Part shown: positions 36,873 to 47,200 of the stretch, one piece after another
Layout of the letters: the number at the start of each line of letters is the position of its first letter
Numbering within the stretch: the stretch's first letter is position 1
Source of the DNA: Pycnococcus provasolii
Taxonomy: Eukaryota > Chlorophyta > Pseudoscourfieldiophyceae > Pseudoscourfieldiales > Pycnococcaceae
DNA: 64,000 nt
Reading direction: 5' to 3'
Assembly (NCBI GenBank): GCA_938743325.2
Contig: OW568864.1
Span: 620,001 to 684,000 of the forward strand
Position numbers and translations under genes: made by a program
Notes under the pieces: model-generated
Told to the model about the DNA's origin: nothing
Databases searched by the model: none
The model's input: the letters and a program-made list of their open reading frames with translations, nothing else

Positions 36873-37984
36873 AAACTTTACCGAAGCAGCTGTGCAGAGC
36901 GAAGAATGGAAAAGTGGTTTGCGCGAGAGAGAAGGTACCGAGAGCCTGGCGAGAGGAGGGCGGGAAAAAAAAAGGAAAAACCCAAATAATCGACACGGTT
37001 AGGGTTAGGGTTAGGGTTAGGGTTAGGGTTAGGGTTAGGCTCCTCAAGCACACTGAGCTTCTGCCCCTACCACTACGATATGGGGATACCGGCCGCGACA
37101 CCTGGCCGCGAGGTTGCCCAATTGAGTGAATTGACCACCGGCCGCGAGGTTGCAATAATTACAATTTACATAAGATACCGGTCTCGCTAACCAACTTCTA
37201 TGTACAGTGCATAGAACCGTTGAACGCACTCAGTTTGCTCCAACCTCTTTGCTACATAAAGTTTAAAAACCTTTAAAGGTAGCAGAAGCAGGATGGAAGA
37301 TGAGGTGTTTGTTGGCGTCACCATTCCATCCATCCATCCAATCCATGAGTTCATACCTTAGACTAACCATCCGTCTCGCCTTCGCCTTCGCCTTCGACCA
37401 AAGCGACTGGTCCATACCAACCTAGTGGTAAATGACTACCGTACTGTACTGTACCGTTGGTAAATAAGATGCTTGAAGCCCGTTGAGGAAGGCCTAACAA
37501 GTAACATCCTGCTTCGAATTCTTAACAAACGGCCTTTTTTTAATTAAAAAATTCACGGCATGGGAATGTGGGAGGATGATAGACTACGGGTAACGAATGG
37601 TAACGAAGCACGGCAAAGCACGGCAACGAAGTATAACGTCATATTATTCTCGGCCCTCCTTTTTAAAGTCAGTGGATCCAGTCACTGCTACGATAGTAGT
37701 ACTTACACTTGGCACTTCGGGCACCTCGGGTGGACGCTCGTTGGCGGCCATTCCATCCTTGCAAGAATAGATTAGCCCGGTTCACGTGCACCACCACCAC
37801 CTCGCACCACCACCACCACCTTCATCTGTTTTCTCTCATTCATCTGTTCGTGAAATCGCGAGAGCAAGTCTTTCTTAAGCCTCTCTCTCTCTCTCTCTCC
37901 AATAGCAATAGCTCTCATAATAGCTCTCATAGATACTTAGCAGGTTCACACATCTTGCCCTCTTCCTATTTTCATAGTGTAAGT
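36873..37984. other. Divergent intergenic region, 1.1 kb
   Basis: Between APC2 (minus) and the integrin-like gene (plus). Contains the longest TTAGGG tract of the window, ATCC and CCTTCG short repeats near 37330 and 37380, and a CT microsatellite at about 37881-37899. No gene seen. Confidence 0.5.
36997..37040. repeat. TTAGGG tract upstream of APC2
   Basis: Six perfect TTAGGG units at 36999-37034 plus TTAGGC, about 125-170 bp upstream of the APC2 ATG. Confidence 0.93.
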
Positions 37985-40144
37985 ATGCACATGACTTGCA
38001 CATCTTCGTTCACAACTCAGCCTTCTTGTGGGCGGACGTGCACGCCTTCGTCGACCTCCTCCTGTAGGTACTCGCCAGGTTCCTTCCGACGCACTTACCG
38101 TGGTGGTGGGCGTGCAAAGAGTGTGCTTGCAGTCTTCGCACTCGCCTGCGCGCTTCTTGGCGCGGTCACACGAGCACAGGAAACAGGAACGCTGTCGCAG
38201 CTGGGAGGTGATATCGCGGGCGAACGAGAAGGCGACGCGTCCGGGTACCGTGTCGCCATCAACTACGAAGGCACGCGCATCGCCGTTGGTGCGCCTTACA
38301 ACTTGCGGGGCTTAAGCGGGAATGCACACGGACACGTGCGCGCGTTCGAATATGAACAGGCTACAAGCTCGTGGAAACAGATGGGAAGAGACATTAACGG
38401 CGAGGGACCCGCGGACGAGTCTGGACGAGGCGTATCACTAAGCGCGGACGGCATGATTCTTGCCATCGGTGCGCCGTGGAACGAAGGCAATGCGCCAGAC
38501 ACAAGGTTCGGTTCAGGGCACGTTCGCGTGTACGAATTCAAAGGTGGCCAAGACTGGGTGCAGATGGGAACCGACATAGACGGCGAAGGGGAGGAAGACG
38601 CATTCGGCAGAATCGTTAGCCTCAGTTCTGACGGCAGACGGCTTGCGGTTGGCGCGCCGTTCAACGACGGGACGACCCAAAGGGCTGGCCACGTGCGTGT
38701 TTTCGATTTCAAGGGCACGGACTGGGTCAAGGTTGGGAGCGACATCGACGGTCAGTCAGCCATGGACGAGTCCGGTTGGGCGGTGTCCCTATCGGGTGAC
38801 GGCACGACCGTCGCAATTGGCGCTTGGCTGAAGCACGACGACTCGACTCCGGCAGGGTATTCGGGCTCGACGCGCGTGTTCAAGTACGATACCTCGCTTG
38901 GCGACTGGAAGCAGATGGGAGATGGCATTGTGGGCAGGGCGCGCGACGACAAGACCGGTGCGTCCGTCTCGATCTCGGAAGATGGTACCCGAATTGCCGT
39001 CGGCGCGCCGCGCAATGACGCCACCGGAGAAAACGCGGGCAGCGTGAGTGTCTGGGAGTTTGCCGGCACCCAGTGGGTGCAGATGGGGCAGTACATGAAC
39101 GGCGAGGCGTTGCTGGACGAATCAGGATGGACGGTGTCGCTCTCGTCGAACGGCCTCCGCGTTGCAATTGGTGCGCCGATCAATAACGGCCAGTCGATTA
39201 AGACGGGTCACGTGCGCATTTACGAGTACGACTTGCCCTCCAAGGTGTGGAAGCAAATTGGCGGCGACATTGATGGCGAGGCGGAAGGCGACAATTTCGG
39301 GTGGGATGTGGCGCTCTCGGGAAATGGCGGGCGCGTTGTCATCGGTGCACCTCTGAATGATGCCAATGGCGATACGTCTGGTCACGTGCGTGTGTTCACC
39401 TTCCCAGCCGTGATCTCCTACCGCTATCAGGCTTCGCCCTTCACCGACTGCAGTGAGGCGTGCGGGGGTGGCGTGAAGACACGCACCGTCAAATGCTACA
39501 AGTCAGATAACACAATCGTGCAAGACGCCTTTTGTGGTAACGGCAAACCTTCGGAGAGTGAGGCATGCAATACTCAAGAGTGTGTGCAGCTGACATTCAC
39601 AGCGGAGCCTTGGGACGAATGCTCGGCGGTGTGTGGAGGTGGCACGAGATACCGCAAGGTTGTGTGCAAGCGCCTTGACGACGTTGTGGTGGACGACTCG
39701 GAGTGCACCGATGAGAAGCCGGCGAGAATGGAAACGTGCAACAAGCAAGCGTGCTCGCCTCCTCCGCCACCTCCGCCGCCGCCGACGCCGCCAGGCATCA
39801 AGCCGCCGCCCCCATCTCCGCCGCCGGTGACGCCCCCATTCCGTGTGGGTCAGGTGAACTACACGACAACGCCGTACGTCACGACGAAGGTGACGACGGA
39901 CATCGCACCAATCATCGGCGGCGCGGTGGGAGCGCTCGTATTCGTGGTTGGCTTCTACGTCTTCGTGAAGAAGGTCCGCCCGTTTGCTAATTGCAAGTTG
40001 GCGTCGACTGCGCCCGTCGTCAAGCCGGTGGCGGTTGAGCCGAAAGTCCCGCCAACTCCGAACCGTGCGTGGCTGAACGGTGCGCCGAGCAGACTGCTGC
40101 GCGACGACTCGAACGTGAAGCCGGGGTGCTTCGGCGCCGTGTAG
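37985..40144 (+). CDS. Integrin-alpha-like beta-propeller receptor with two TSP1 repeats
   Basis: About 719 aa from the ATG at 37985. A hydrophobic signal/anchor lies about residues 45-62 (SVLAVFALACALLGAVTRA). Residues about 65-475 hold seven FG-GAP-like blades, each about 58 aa, with the pattern D-x-D-G-E, then VSLS-x-DG-x-x-x-AIGAP and GHVRVYEF. Two thrombospondin type-1 repeats follow (DCSEACGGGVKTRTVKC and ECSAVCGGGTRYRKVVC, each with six cysteines), then polyproline, one transmembrane helix (about 640-662) and a short cytoplasmic tail. The order is that of a cell-surface adhesion receptor. The blades lack an obvious metal site like that of integrins, so carbohydrate or self-adhesion is as likely as integrin-like binding. 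Role inferred. Confidence 0.88.
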   Translation: MHMTCTSSFTTQPSCGRTCTPSSTSSCRYSPGSFRRTYRGGGRAKSVLAVFALACALLGAVTRAQETGTLSQLGGDIAGEREGDASGYRVAINYEGTRIAVGAPYNLRGLSGNAHGHVRAFEYEQATSSWKQMGRDINGEGPADESGRGVSLSADGMILAIGAPWNEGNAPDTRFGSGHVRVYEFKGGQDWVQMGTDIDGEGEEDAFGRIVSLSSDGRRLAVGAPFNDGTTQRAGHVRVFDFKGTDWVKVGSDIDGQSAMDESGWAVSLSGDGTTVAIGAWLKHDDSTPAGYSGSTRVFKYDTSLGDWKQMGDGIVGRARDDKTGASVSISEDGTRIAVGAPRNDATGENAGSVSVWEFAGTQWVQMGQYMNGEALLDESGWTVSLSSNGLRVAIGAPINNGQSIKTGHVRIYEYDLPSKVWKQIGGDIDGEAEGDNFGWDVALSGNGGRVVIGAPLNDANGDTSGHVRVFTFPAVISYRYQASPFTDCSEACGGGVKTRTVKCYKSDNTIVQDAFCGNGKPSESEACNTQECVQLTFTAEPWDECSAVCGGGTRYRKVVCKRLDDVVVDDSECTDEKPARMETCNKQACSPPPPPPPPPTPPGIKPPPPSPPPVTPPFRVGQVNYTTTPYVTTKVTTDIAPIIGGAVGALVFVVGFYVFVKKVRPFANCKLASTAPVVKPVAVEPKVPPTPNRAWLNGAPSRLLRDDSNVKPGCFGAV

Positions 40145-40337
40145 TTCGGTGGAAAAAAAAATGGAGGTCCACGAACGGTTGTTAGTTCAGTCAGTCGGTA
40201 ATTCAGGACCAATTCCGACCCCTCAAAACCCCCATTTCAAACAAACAAACATAACTAGAAATTGTGAAATCACGATTTGATCGATTTCCCCCCCTCCCCT
40301 TGCTTCATTCGAAACTTCCACTTCCCACTTCTATTAC
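40145..40337. other. Short intergenic spacer
   Basis: 193 bp between two genes on the same strand; polyC/T run at 40288-40299. No gene. Confidence 0.4.
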
Positions 40338-41729
40338 ATGGCGCGAATCTCCATGGCGGCGATTTCCACGCTGCTCCTGTGCGTTTTCCTCTCGGCACCA
40401 CGCTTAGTAGAAGAAGTGCGTGCGCAGCAGGCTGTCGTCGCGCCGCCAGTACCGCCGCGCACAACAACAAGCAACAATGTGACCAGTGGATCCACTGCTA
40501 ACGGTGGTGTGCAAACCCCTTCGTCTTCGGCGTTCCAAGATCCTGCCGCTCCTCCACCAGCGTTGTCGTTTCGACAGCCGTCACCACCGCTGCTTCCCCC
40601 GGCGCGTGTGCAGACGACGACGACCACCACCACGACGAATGAGACGACAAGCAACCGATTCGCCGCGTTGTTCCCTCGTCCTGTCAGCACGGCAGCAGCA
40701 GCAGCAGCGTCAACAACAACGACGACATCGACATCTAGTAGTACAATGCCGCGAAGTGTGCCCTTACCTCCTCAGCCCTCTGCTGCTGAGGAGGAGAAGG
40801 ATGAAGAGGAGGCGATTGTCGTTCAACCTGCGGTAGTGGCTGCGAAGGCGAATGACGACATGGACCTTGGTAACATTGCGTTTCCGTCACCGGGAAGCAA
40901 TCCAGCAGGGGGAGCACCAGAGGAAAAGGCTTTGCCTTCCAATCTGATGAATCTTGAAATGTCCAACGCGGAATGGACGGACGGGAATCCAATCGCTGTG
41001 CCAGATCGTGCGCTTCCTCGAGACTCGGACGTAGGTGGCAGCATGCCCGATGCGGCAAGTCTGGGAGATGCCATAGCCGCCGGCTCGGCGCAATTTGGCG
41101 CCGCAAATCCTGACGTCGCAGGCGACTACATCGATGCACCACCAATTGGTGGTGGCGGCATGCCCACCTCCTCAGCGGTCAGCGAACCACCGCAGATGAT
41201 GATGGGAGGAGGAGGAGGACAGGGCGCCGCAAATCCTGACGTCGCAGGCGACTACATCGATGCACCACCAATTGGTGGTGGCGGCATGCCCACCTCCTCA
41301 GCGGTCAGCGAACCACCGCAGATGATGATGGGAGGAGGAGGAGGACAGGGCGCCGCAAATCCTGACGTCGCAGGCGACTACATCGATGCACCACCAATTG
41401 ATGGTGGCGGCATGCCCACCTCCTCAGCGGTCAGCGAACCACCGCAGATGATGGGAGGAGGAGGACAAGGAGGAGGGGGCGCTGAGTCCATGCCCTCACC
41501 GGTGATGGGCAACGCCGCCGGCGCCGGGGCGCAACCAGGCCAGCAATTGACAGAGGCTCAGTACAATGGAATAGCTGCATGGAACGCCAATCGCGCAATG
41601 CTGCGATACCGAGAGGCAATGGCCCTCCAACGTTACAGCCCAGGTCGCGCGGCATTCCTTATGGGCCAGGCCAAAATGCTCAAAGACGAGTCGGAGAAGA
41701 ACAAGGCTCTTGCCGAATCAATGGGATGA
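40338..41729 (+). CDS. Secreted Pro/Gly/Thr-rich repeat protein
   Basis: 463 aa. Residues 1-29 are a signal peptide ending near RAQQ. A Pro/Thr/Ser-rich region follows to about 150. Residues about 255-378 are three near-identical 42-residue repeats (AANPDVAGDYIDAPPIGGGG, then MPTSSAVSEPPQMMMGGGGG). The last 75 residues are a charged helix (QYNGIAAWNANRAMLRYREAM). The composition suits a cell-wall or extracellular-matrix protein. No known family. It is a same-strand neighbour of the integrin-like receptor, which may be a functional hint only. Confidence 0.78.
   Translation: MARISMAAISTLLLCVFLSAPRLVEEVRAQQAVVAPPVPPRTTTSNNVTSGSTANGGVQTPSSSAFQDPAAPPPALSFRQPSPPLLPPARVQTTTTTTTTNETTSNRFAALFPRPVSTAAAAAASTTTTTSTSSSTMPRSVPLPPQPSAAEEEKDEEEAIVVQPAVVAAKANDDMDLGNIAFPSPGSNPAGGAPEEKALPSNLMNLEMSNAEWTDGNPIAVPDRALPRDSDVGGSMPDAASLGDAIAAGSAQFGAANPDVAGDYIDAPPIGGGGMPTSSAVSEPPQMMMGGGGGQGAANPDVAGDYIDAPPIGGGGMPTSSAVSEPPQMMMGGGGGQGAANPDVAGDYIDAPPIDGGGMPTSSAVSEPPQMMGGGGQGGGGAESMPSPVMGNAAGAGAQPGQQLTEAQYNGIAAWNANRAMLRYREAMALQRYSPGRAAFLMGQAKMLKDESEKNKALAESMG
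41097..41469 (+). repeat. Three 126-bp in-frame tandem repeats
   Basis: Units start at 41097, 41223 and 41349. The first two look identical; the third differs by a few changes and is 3 bp shorter. Recent duplication is likely. Confidence 0.95.
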
Positions 41730-41881
41730 ATGAAGATTGAGGCGACGATGAAGAGAATCCACCAGAAACACCCACCAGAAAATCACATGAAAATCAAGTT
41801 GCCACCGCTCCCGAAGAGTGTGTTGGATTTGGAGAAGTTGTTACAGCAAAAATGAATGATACACATCTACATCTACATTGC

Positions 41882-43084
41882 TCAACGCGCACCCGCCGAA
41901 GGCAGCCCAATTTTGCTCATGTACGTCGCGCACTGGAACTTAGATAGATGGCGCGCCCCGTGGTCACAGAGTATGGTAACCACGACGGGTGTAGGCGCGT
42001 TGGCGAGACGCGCTTGCTCGGCAAGGCGCGACGCGACCACCTCCGCCGCAGCGACGTTCACGGCCGAGCTCGAGCCAATGAGCAGGCCATCTGAAACCAG
42101 CAGGCGATGTGCGGCATCCGCAGCCTCGCGATCTGTCACGCGCACAGCCTCGGTAACGCACGACGAGCGTTTCGCGAAGTTTGCCGTGAGACGTCCGATG
42201 CCCACGCCCTCGACGACGGTGTCGACTGGATGCTTGACGCGTCGTCCTTCTGCGTCGTTGTCGCCGTAGAGAACGCCACGTCGTACAAGGTTTACGAGAG
42301 CACTTCCCTGCGGGTCCGCGACGACGCACAGTGGAGGGGGAACACGTGCCGCCGCCGCCCGGCGCTTGAAGTACCGGCTCATTCCAGCCATCGTGCCTCC
42401 CGTGCCGCACCCGCAAACGAAAGCATGCGGTACGCCGTACGGGTGTCCAAGCTGTTCGAGCTGTTTTGCAAGCTCGGGCGCGGTGATTCGTTCGTGTGTT
42501 CTGTAATTCAGCGTCGTCTCGAACTGGTCAACAAAGATTGGTTTGTCGTCGTTGTTGGCGGCTAACGTGCATCTCCGCCTCGCGGCGTTGACGTAGTGGT
42601 CTGGGTGCGTGATTGCGACAGGCTTCAGCGCAACGACATTCGCACCCAGCGCGCGCAGTAGCGCGTGCTTCTCCGCCGCCGCGTCGTCAGGTAAGAAGAC
42701 GTGACAAGGTACGTTTGCGCTGGCGCACGCCATGGCGAGAGAAATTCCCGTGCTTCCACTTGTTCCTTCCGCGAGTCCCCCCGGTCCTGCCAAGTTTGCC
42801 GCCGCCGCGGCGAGTCGGTCTTTGACGGAACCCCCCGGGCTCTGAAACTCCGCCTTGGCATATACGAGTGCGCCTGATTTTTGTGATGGTCCCTTGAGGA
42901 GGACGAGTCGAGTTAGGCGCGCGGCACTGATGGCGCCGTGTGCCGGCGGCGGTAAATTCCCGTCATCGCGTTTGGTTAAGGTTCCCCTGAACATATACAA
43001 TATCGGGTGTCGTCGGCACGTGGCGAGGAAGGAGGAGAGGCAAGCGCACCATTGCTCCATATGGATATGATGACGACGATGCAT
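41882..43084 (-). CDS. Cysteine synthase / CBS-family PLP enzyme
   Basis: 400 aa from the ATG at 43084; ATGs at 43060 and 42994 are alternatives. Fold-type II PLP marks: SPGGSVKDR with the PLP lysine (about residues 82-90), the substrate loop EGTSGSTGISLA (about 104-115), the phosphate-binding GCGTGGTMAG (about 226-235) and a late GLLIGSSSA. It should use a serine-derived substrate and sulphide, as O-acetylserine(thiol)lyases do. The divergent lineage, with an extended DQFETTLNYRTH (normally DQFxNPANxxAH), resembles yeast mitochondrial YGR012W-like proteins more than plastid enzymes. The first ~45 residues could target an organelle. Confidence 0.9.
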   Translation of the reverse strand: MHRRHHIHMEQWCACLSSFLATCRRHPILYMFRGTLTKRDDGNLPPPAHGAISAARLTRLVLLKGPSQKSGALVYAKAEFQSPGGSVKDRLAAAAANLAGPGGLAEGTSGSTGISLAMACASANVPCHVFLPDDAAAEKHALLRALGANVVALKPVAITHPDHYVNAARRRCTLAANNDDKPIFVDQFETTLNYRTHERITAPELAKQLEQLGHPYGVPHAFVCGCGTGGTMAGMSRYFKRRAAAARVPPPLCVVADPQGSALVNLVRRGVLYGDNDAEGRRVKHPVDTVVEGVGIGRLTANFAKRSSCVTEAVRVTDREAADAAHRLLVSDGLLIGSSSAVNVAAAEVVASRLAEQARLANAPTPVVVTILCDHGARHLSKFQCATYMSKIGLPSAGAR

Positions 43085-43349
43085 ATAAAAGAGCGGGGTA
43101 TCACCAGAGACATGCGTTCTTCATGGAACGAGAGACATCATGTCAGCGACGCCGCCATTGCTGTGCTTGTGCTGTGCTGTGTTGTGTGGAATGAAGGACG
43201 CAGAAAAAGGGAGAAAAATCTCAAGGGGGAAATCTAAATCTGATCGGATTAGGGGTTAAGAGTTTTTTCAATTTCAAAGTTCAGGGGTTTCCATTTTTTC
43301 GTTCCCCTTTGGTATTTTGTTTTATTTCAACACTTTTCCCTTGTTGAGC

Positions 43350-44102
43350 ATGCGTGGCGGCGGCGGCGGCGGCGGCGTCGGCGGTGGCGCGGACACGCAC
43401 ACTTCTGCAGGAGAACCCAGTCTCTCCAGCCTCGTCGAAGCGGCGCGTGACAACGACGTCCAAGCTGCTCGCGACGTCATCAACGCCCACAGGAGAAGTT
43501 CGTCGGCGTCGGCGGATGAACAGCATACGAAGATTGACCAGGACGAACTCGCGACCGCTCTCTGGGCGGCGTGCTCCAACGGACACGTTGACATGGCCTC
43601 TCTGCTACTGGAAAACTCCGCGCCCGTCGAATTTTCAGACTCCGACGGGTTCACAGCTCTGTTTTGGGCGGTCGAATCGGGACATCCCGACCTTGTCAAC
43701 CTCCTGTTAGAGCACGGCGCGGATGCCAACGCACGAACAGACGCGGGGGAGGCGACGCCCCTCATCATGGCGTGCGAGGGAACGCACGGCGCGAAAGACG
43801 TCGCCATCGTGAAAGCACTTCTTGCAAGAAATGTCGACACGGAAGCCGCAGACGCGCAAGACGCGACGGCGCGCGATTTCGCAGAGGCGTGCGAGGACGA
43901 GGAGACGGGCGAGGAACTTGTTGCACTGCTAGACGCGTACGAGAATGAGAAAGGACGGAAACGTGCGCAGCCGGATAAGGGCCCAGAGGCGCGCAATGGC
44001 GACGATGTCAAGACGGAAAATGAACGTCCGTCGAAACGAAGCAAGGCACCCGTTGGCAAGGCAAAAGTGTCTCTAACGAGCTTGTTTGGTAAAAAGCGGT
44101 GA
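43350..44102 (+). CDS. Ankyrin-repeat protein with PIP-box-like C-terminus
   Basis: About 250 aa from the ATG at 43350. It begins with a polyglycine stretch. Ankyrin-type repeats lie about residues 28-185: LSSLVEAARDNDVQAARDVI, ATALWAACSNGHVDMASLLL, FTALFWAVESGHPDLVNLLLEHGADAN and TPLIMACEGTHGAKDVAIVKALL. The C-terminal ~50 residues are basic with a bipartite-type nuclear signal (RPSKRSKAPVGKAK). The last residues, KVSLTSLFGKKR, resemble a PCNA-interacting PIP box with Lys in place of Gln. A nuclear protein that docks on PCNA is a testable guess. Confidence 0.82.
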   Translation: MRGGGGGGGVGGGADTHTSAGEPSLSSLVEAARDNDVQAARDVINAHRRSSSASADEQHTKIDQDELATALWAACSNGHVDMASLLLENSAPVEFSDSDGFTALFWAVESGHPDLVNLLLEHGADANARTDAGEATPLIMACEGTHGAKDVAIVKALLARNVDTEAADAQDATARDFAEACEDEETGEELVALLDAYENEKGRKRAQPDKGPEARNGDDVKTENERPSKRSKAPVGKAKVSLTSLFGKKR

Positions 44103-44227
44103 TAGCTAATCTTTCACAACACAAACATTTAACTGATTTTGGCGTCACCGGTCGGTTGCCTTCACACACAACCATGTACGTAATCTCGTTCCCAGGAATG
44201 CGCACAAACCTACTCCTCCAGCAACTC

Positions 44228-47200
44228 CTAGTAACTCGCTGTCAAAAACGATGAAGGCACGTAGCCAACAACGGTGGATCCATCCTTGTGCATACGCACG
44301 AGACTCCAGCCACTCGACGTACCAGCTTCGCCTTCGTCAACGACGAACACCTCCTCACCCTTGCCAACGCTGAGCTCACCAGGAGCCTCCGCAACAAAGT
44401 CGTACAGCAGTTGGTGCGGGTGGGCACTGGCGGAGAGCGGCGACCCACTGCCCTGGCTCGGTGGTGACGACTCGCTTGGATTCGCCCCTGGAGGAGAAAC
44501 GGCGGCAGCGGCATCTTCGCGCGGGGACAGCGCCGCGCTGACTGCATTCGCCGCCGCGCTGGCTGCCGCCACGGCAACGTCGTTGTTGAGGTGGTGAGGC
44601 GGCGTCGTGCTCCGGCGGTGCTCGAATACAGCCCTCAGCGAGCTCACCTTGCGCGCAACACGGTGCAACTCATCGCGTAGCGAACTCGTCGTGCTGTCGC
44701 GGCTGTCCCGCCGTGATGCGCGGCGGTCGCCTCGGCTCTCTGTAGCGTTCGAGCGCGCGCTTAGCATGCTATCATCGCTTGCAACATTTGCCAGCACGCG
44801 CGCCAGCATTTCGCTAGGTGTTCTGCTTGGCTTGCCGCCGTGCTCTTTCTCGAGAGCTTGCGCCTGCTCAGCAGTCCAGCGTCGCGCAACTGCGCGTCCA
44901 CGCGGCGATGCTAGCAGACGGCGAAGCTCACTTCGCACTTGGCGCCGTGCTGTGTCAGATCCAAATGCACTGCTGGCTGCCGACGATGCGCCCTCACGAC
45001 CGTCGGTTGCAAGCAGCATGAAAAGCGCAGACTTGAGCAAGTCGGCGTCCGACTCCTCGGCTGCTATCGTCCCGGACGGCGGCAACGAACGCGTCTCCTC
45101 CGCCGATCTGTCGCCTGTGGCCGCTGCACCTATAGCAGGTGGCGTGTGGTAGTCATCGTTCTTGTTGTTGAACGTCGACGGTCGTGGGGATTGATTGCTG
45201 CTGGGAAATCCATCGGTGCGCGGGCTGAGCTGTAGAGATGGCGTCGAGAAGAAGTCGACTCCTCCAGACGTCGATGTCGGTACACCGGCGGCATCCCGCA
45301 GAGGCGACGACATTGGCGACGACACGGGAGGTACTGGAACGCCGGCGGCATCACGAATCGATGGGCTTGGCTGGCTCGTTGGACTCGTCAATCCATTAGA
45401 TGAGCGGTCCGTTCCTCCTCCCATTGCCGCAATCGCCTCAGCGAACGCATCCCCCCCTCGATTCGTTGTCGATTCAGTCATCGTCTCTCCTCCAAACGAA
45501 AAGGATGGGCTTGCCAATACCAAATCTGTTGGTTTCGGTGGTTGTTGCGGTGGCATCATTGGTGGTAAGCTCTTGCCAGCCGCCTCCATTCTCTCGAGAG
45601 AACCGGGCGTCAGGAGAGGTGCGCCAGTCGAGCCATCCTCGCGCCATCCGAAAACTGCAATCGCGGAGATGATTGGCCATAGCACCAGTAAGCTTATGCA
45701 CAAACTGAGTGCCCACGCGCCGAGCGCGAGAGGTGCTCCCGTAAAGTAGATTCCCACACCGTAGACGATTGCGAGTGCAAGGAACGGAAGTACGAACAGC
45801 GTGACGACGTACGTGACTTTAGGTGTGCAGCACCCACATTTTTTTGTTGTCGTCTCCGCTTCACGCTGCTGCTGCTGTGCTGCGCTGTGCCCTCCTCCTC
45901 CTCCGTACTTTCGGATGTGCAAGATGCGTGCGATGATCGTCGCGGCAAAGTAGTGGCACAGACAAGCAAGAACGGCTGCTGAGATGCCACGCAAGACGAG
46001 GGGCAGCCAACGCACTCGCCCGTACAAGATGAGCTGGTTGTCGTCGTCGACGGCATATCCACCTTCCACCTCTGCTGCACTCTTCGCACGCACCGCATCT
46101 GCGGTTGACAACGCCACAGCCTCGTGGCTGCATGCCATTGGTAGTGGTGCCACCTCGAAGCTCGCGGCGGCAAGCGCAAGTGCTCCTTCGAATAGCAGAA
46201 GTAGCATAGTGCGCACGAGAGTTGGTAGGTAGTGCGTCGGCTCGCACAGACCGAGAACTGGGTGTACACGTGCGAGACTTGGCAGGTACGGCGCAGGCTT
46301 GGCACCTGCTCCTGTGTAGTAGCGCCTGACTCGTGCTTTGATCACGCGCACGGGAACGTACACGAAGAGGAAGAGGCCTAGGAGGATCGTAGCCACGCAC
46401 GCAATGATGACTGTCGTGAGCGTGAGATTGAATTTGTACGGACATGACGACGAGACGGCTGTAGTTTCGACGGGAGGAGGAGAGGACGATGGTGGCGATG
46501 TTAGTAGCAGGCCATCTGGACCAATTCCTAATGGCAGAGATTCATCTTCAGCCCCATTGTTGTTGTCTGTTGTTGAAGAAGAAGGCTGGATTGGGATGGA
46601 ACTTTTCGCCACGACGTCATCATTGTTGTCGTAATTCGGATATATGATGGGTGTGTCTGGGCATTCCGCCTTGACGTCCGGGCACACAATCTGCAGCGCG
46701 AGTCCCTCGAGAACGAGCGGCGTACCAGGTAACACGCCACGTTTGCATATTCCAAAGACGCGCATTCCGTCCGCCGGGTGCACGACGGAGACGCGCATCG
46801 ACGTCGCCTGTCCACCAATTGCGGGATAATTGCACTCCTGCTGAACATCGAGCGAGAAGAGGCCACCAACTTGTTGTTGCTGCTGCTGTTCTTGAAGAAG
46901 GGTTCTCCTCATCGTCATCAGCTGACGTCTAGAAAACTTTTGTCGACGACGACGACGGCTCTGATGATCATGACGAGCAGATGCAGCAGCAGGTAGATGA
47001 TGAGCAGACGAACCAATCTCAATTTGCGGTGGAATCGCAGCATTCCCTGGCACTAACACCACCACCCTCGAGTCCCAATTCACACCACCATCCCCATTAC
47101 CACCACCACCATTACCACCATCCCCATTACCACCACCACCATTACCATTACCATTACCACCACTACTCAGATATGACACTGACACTGACGACACTGATGA

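Noticed and set aside
36997-37040. A true telomere or chromosome end
   Set aside because: Only six or seven units, flanked on both sides by ordinary single-copy genes.
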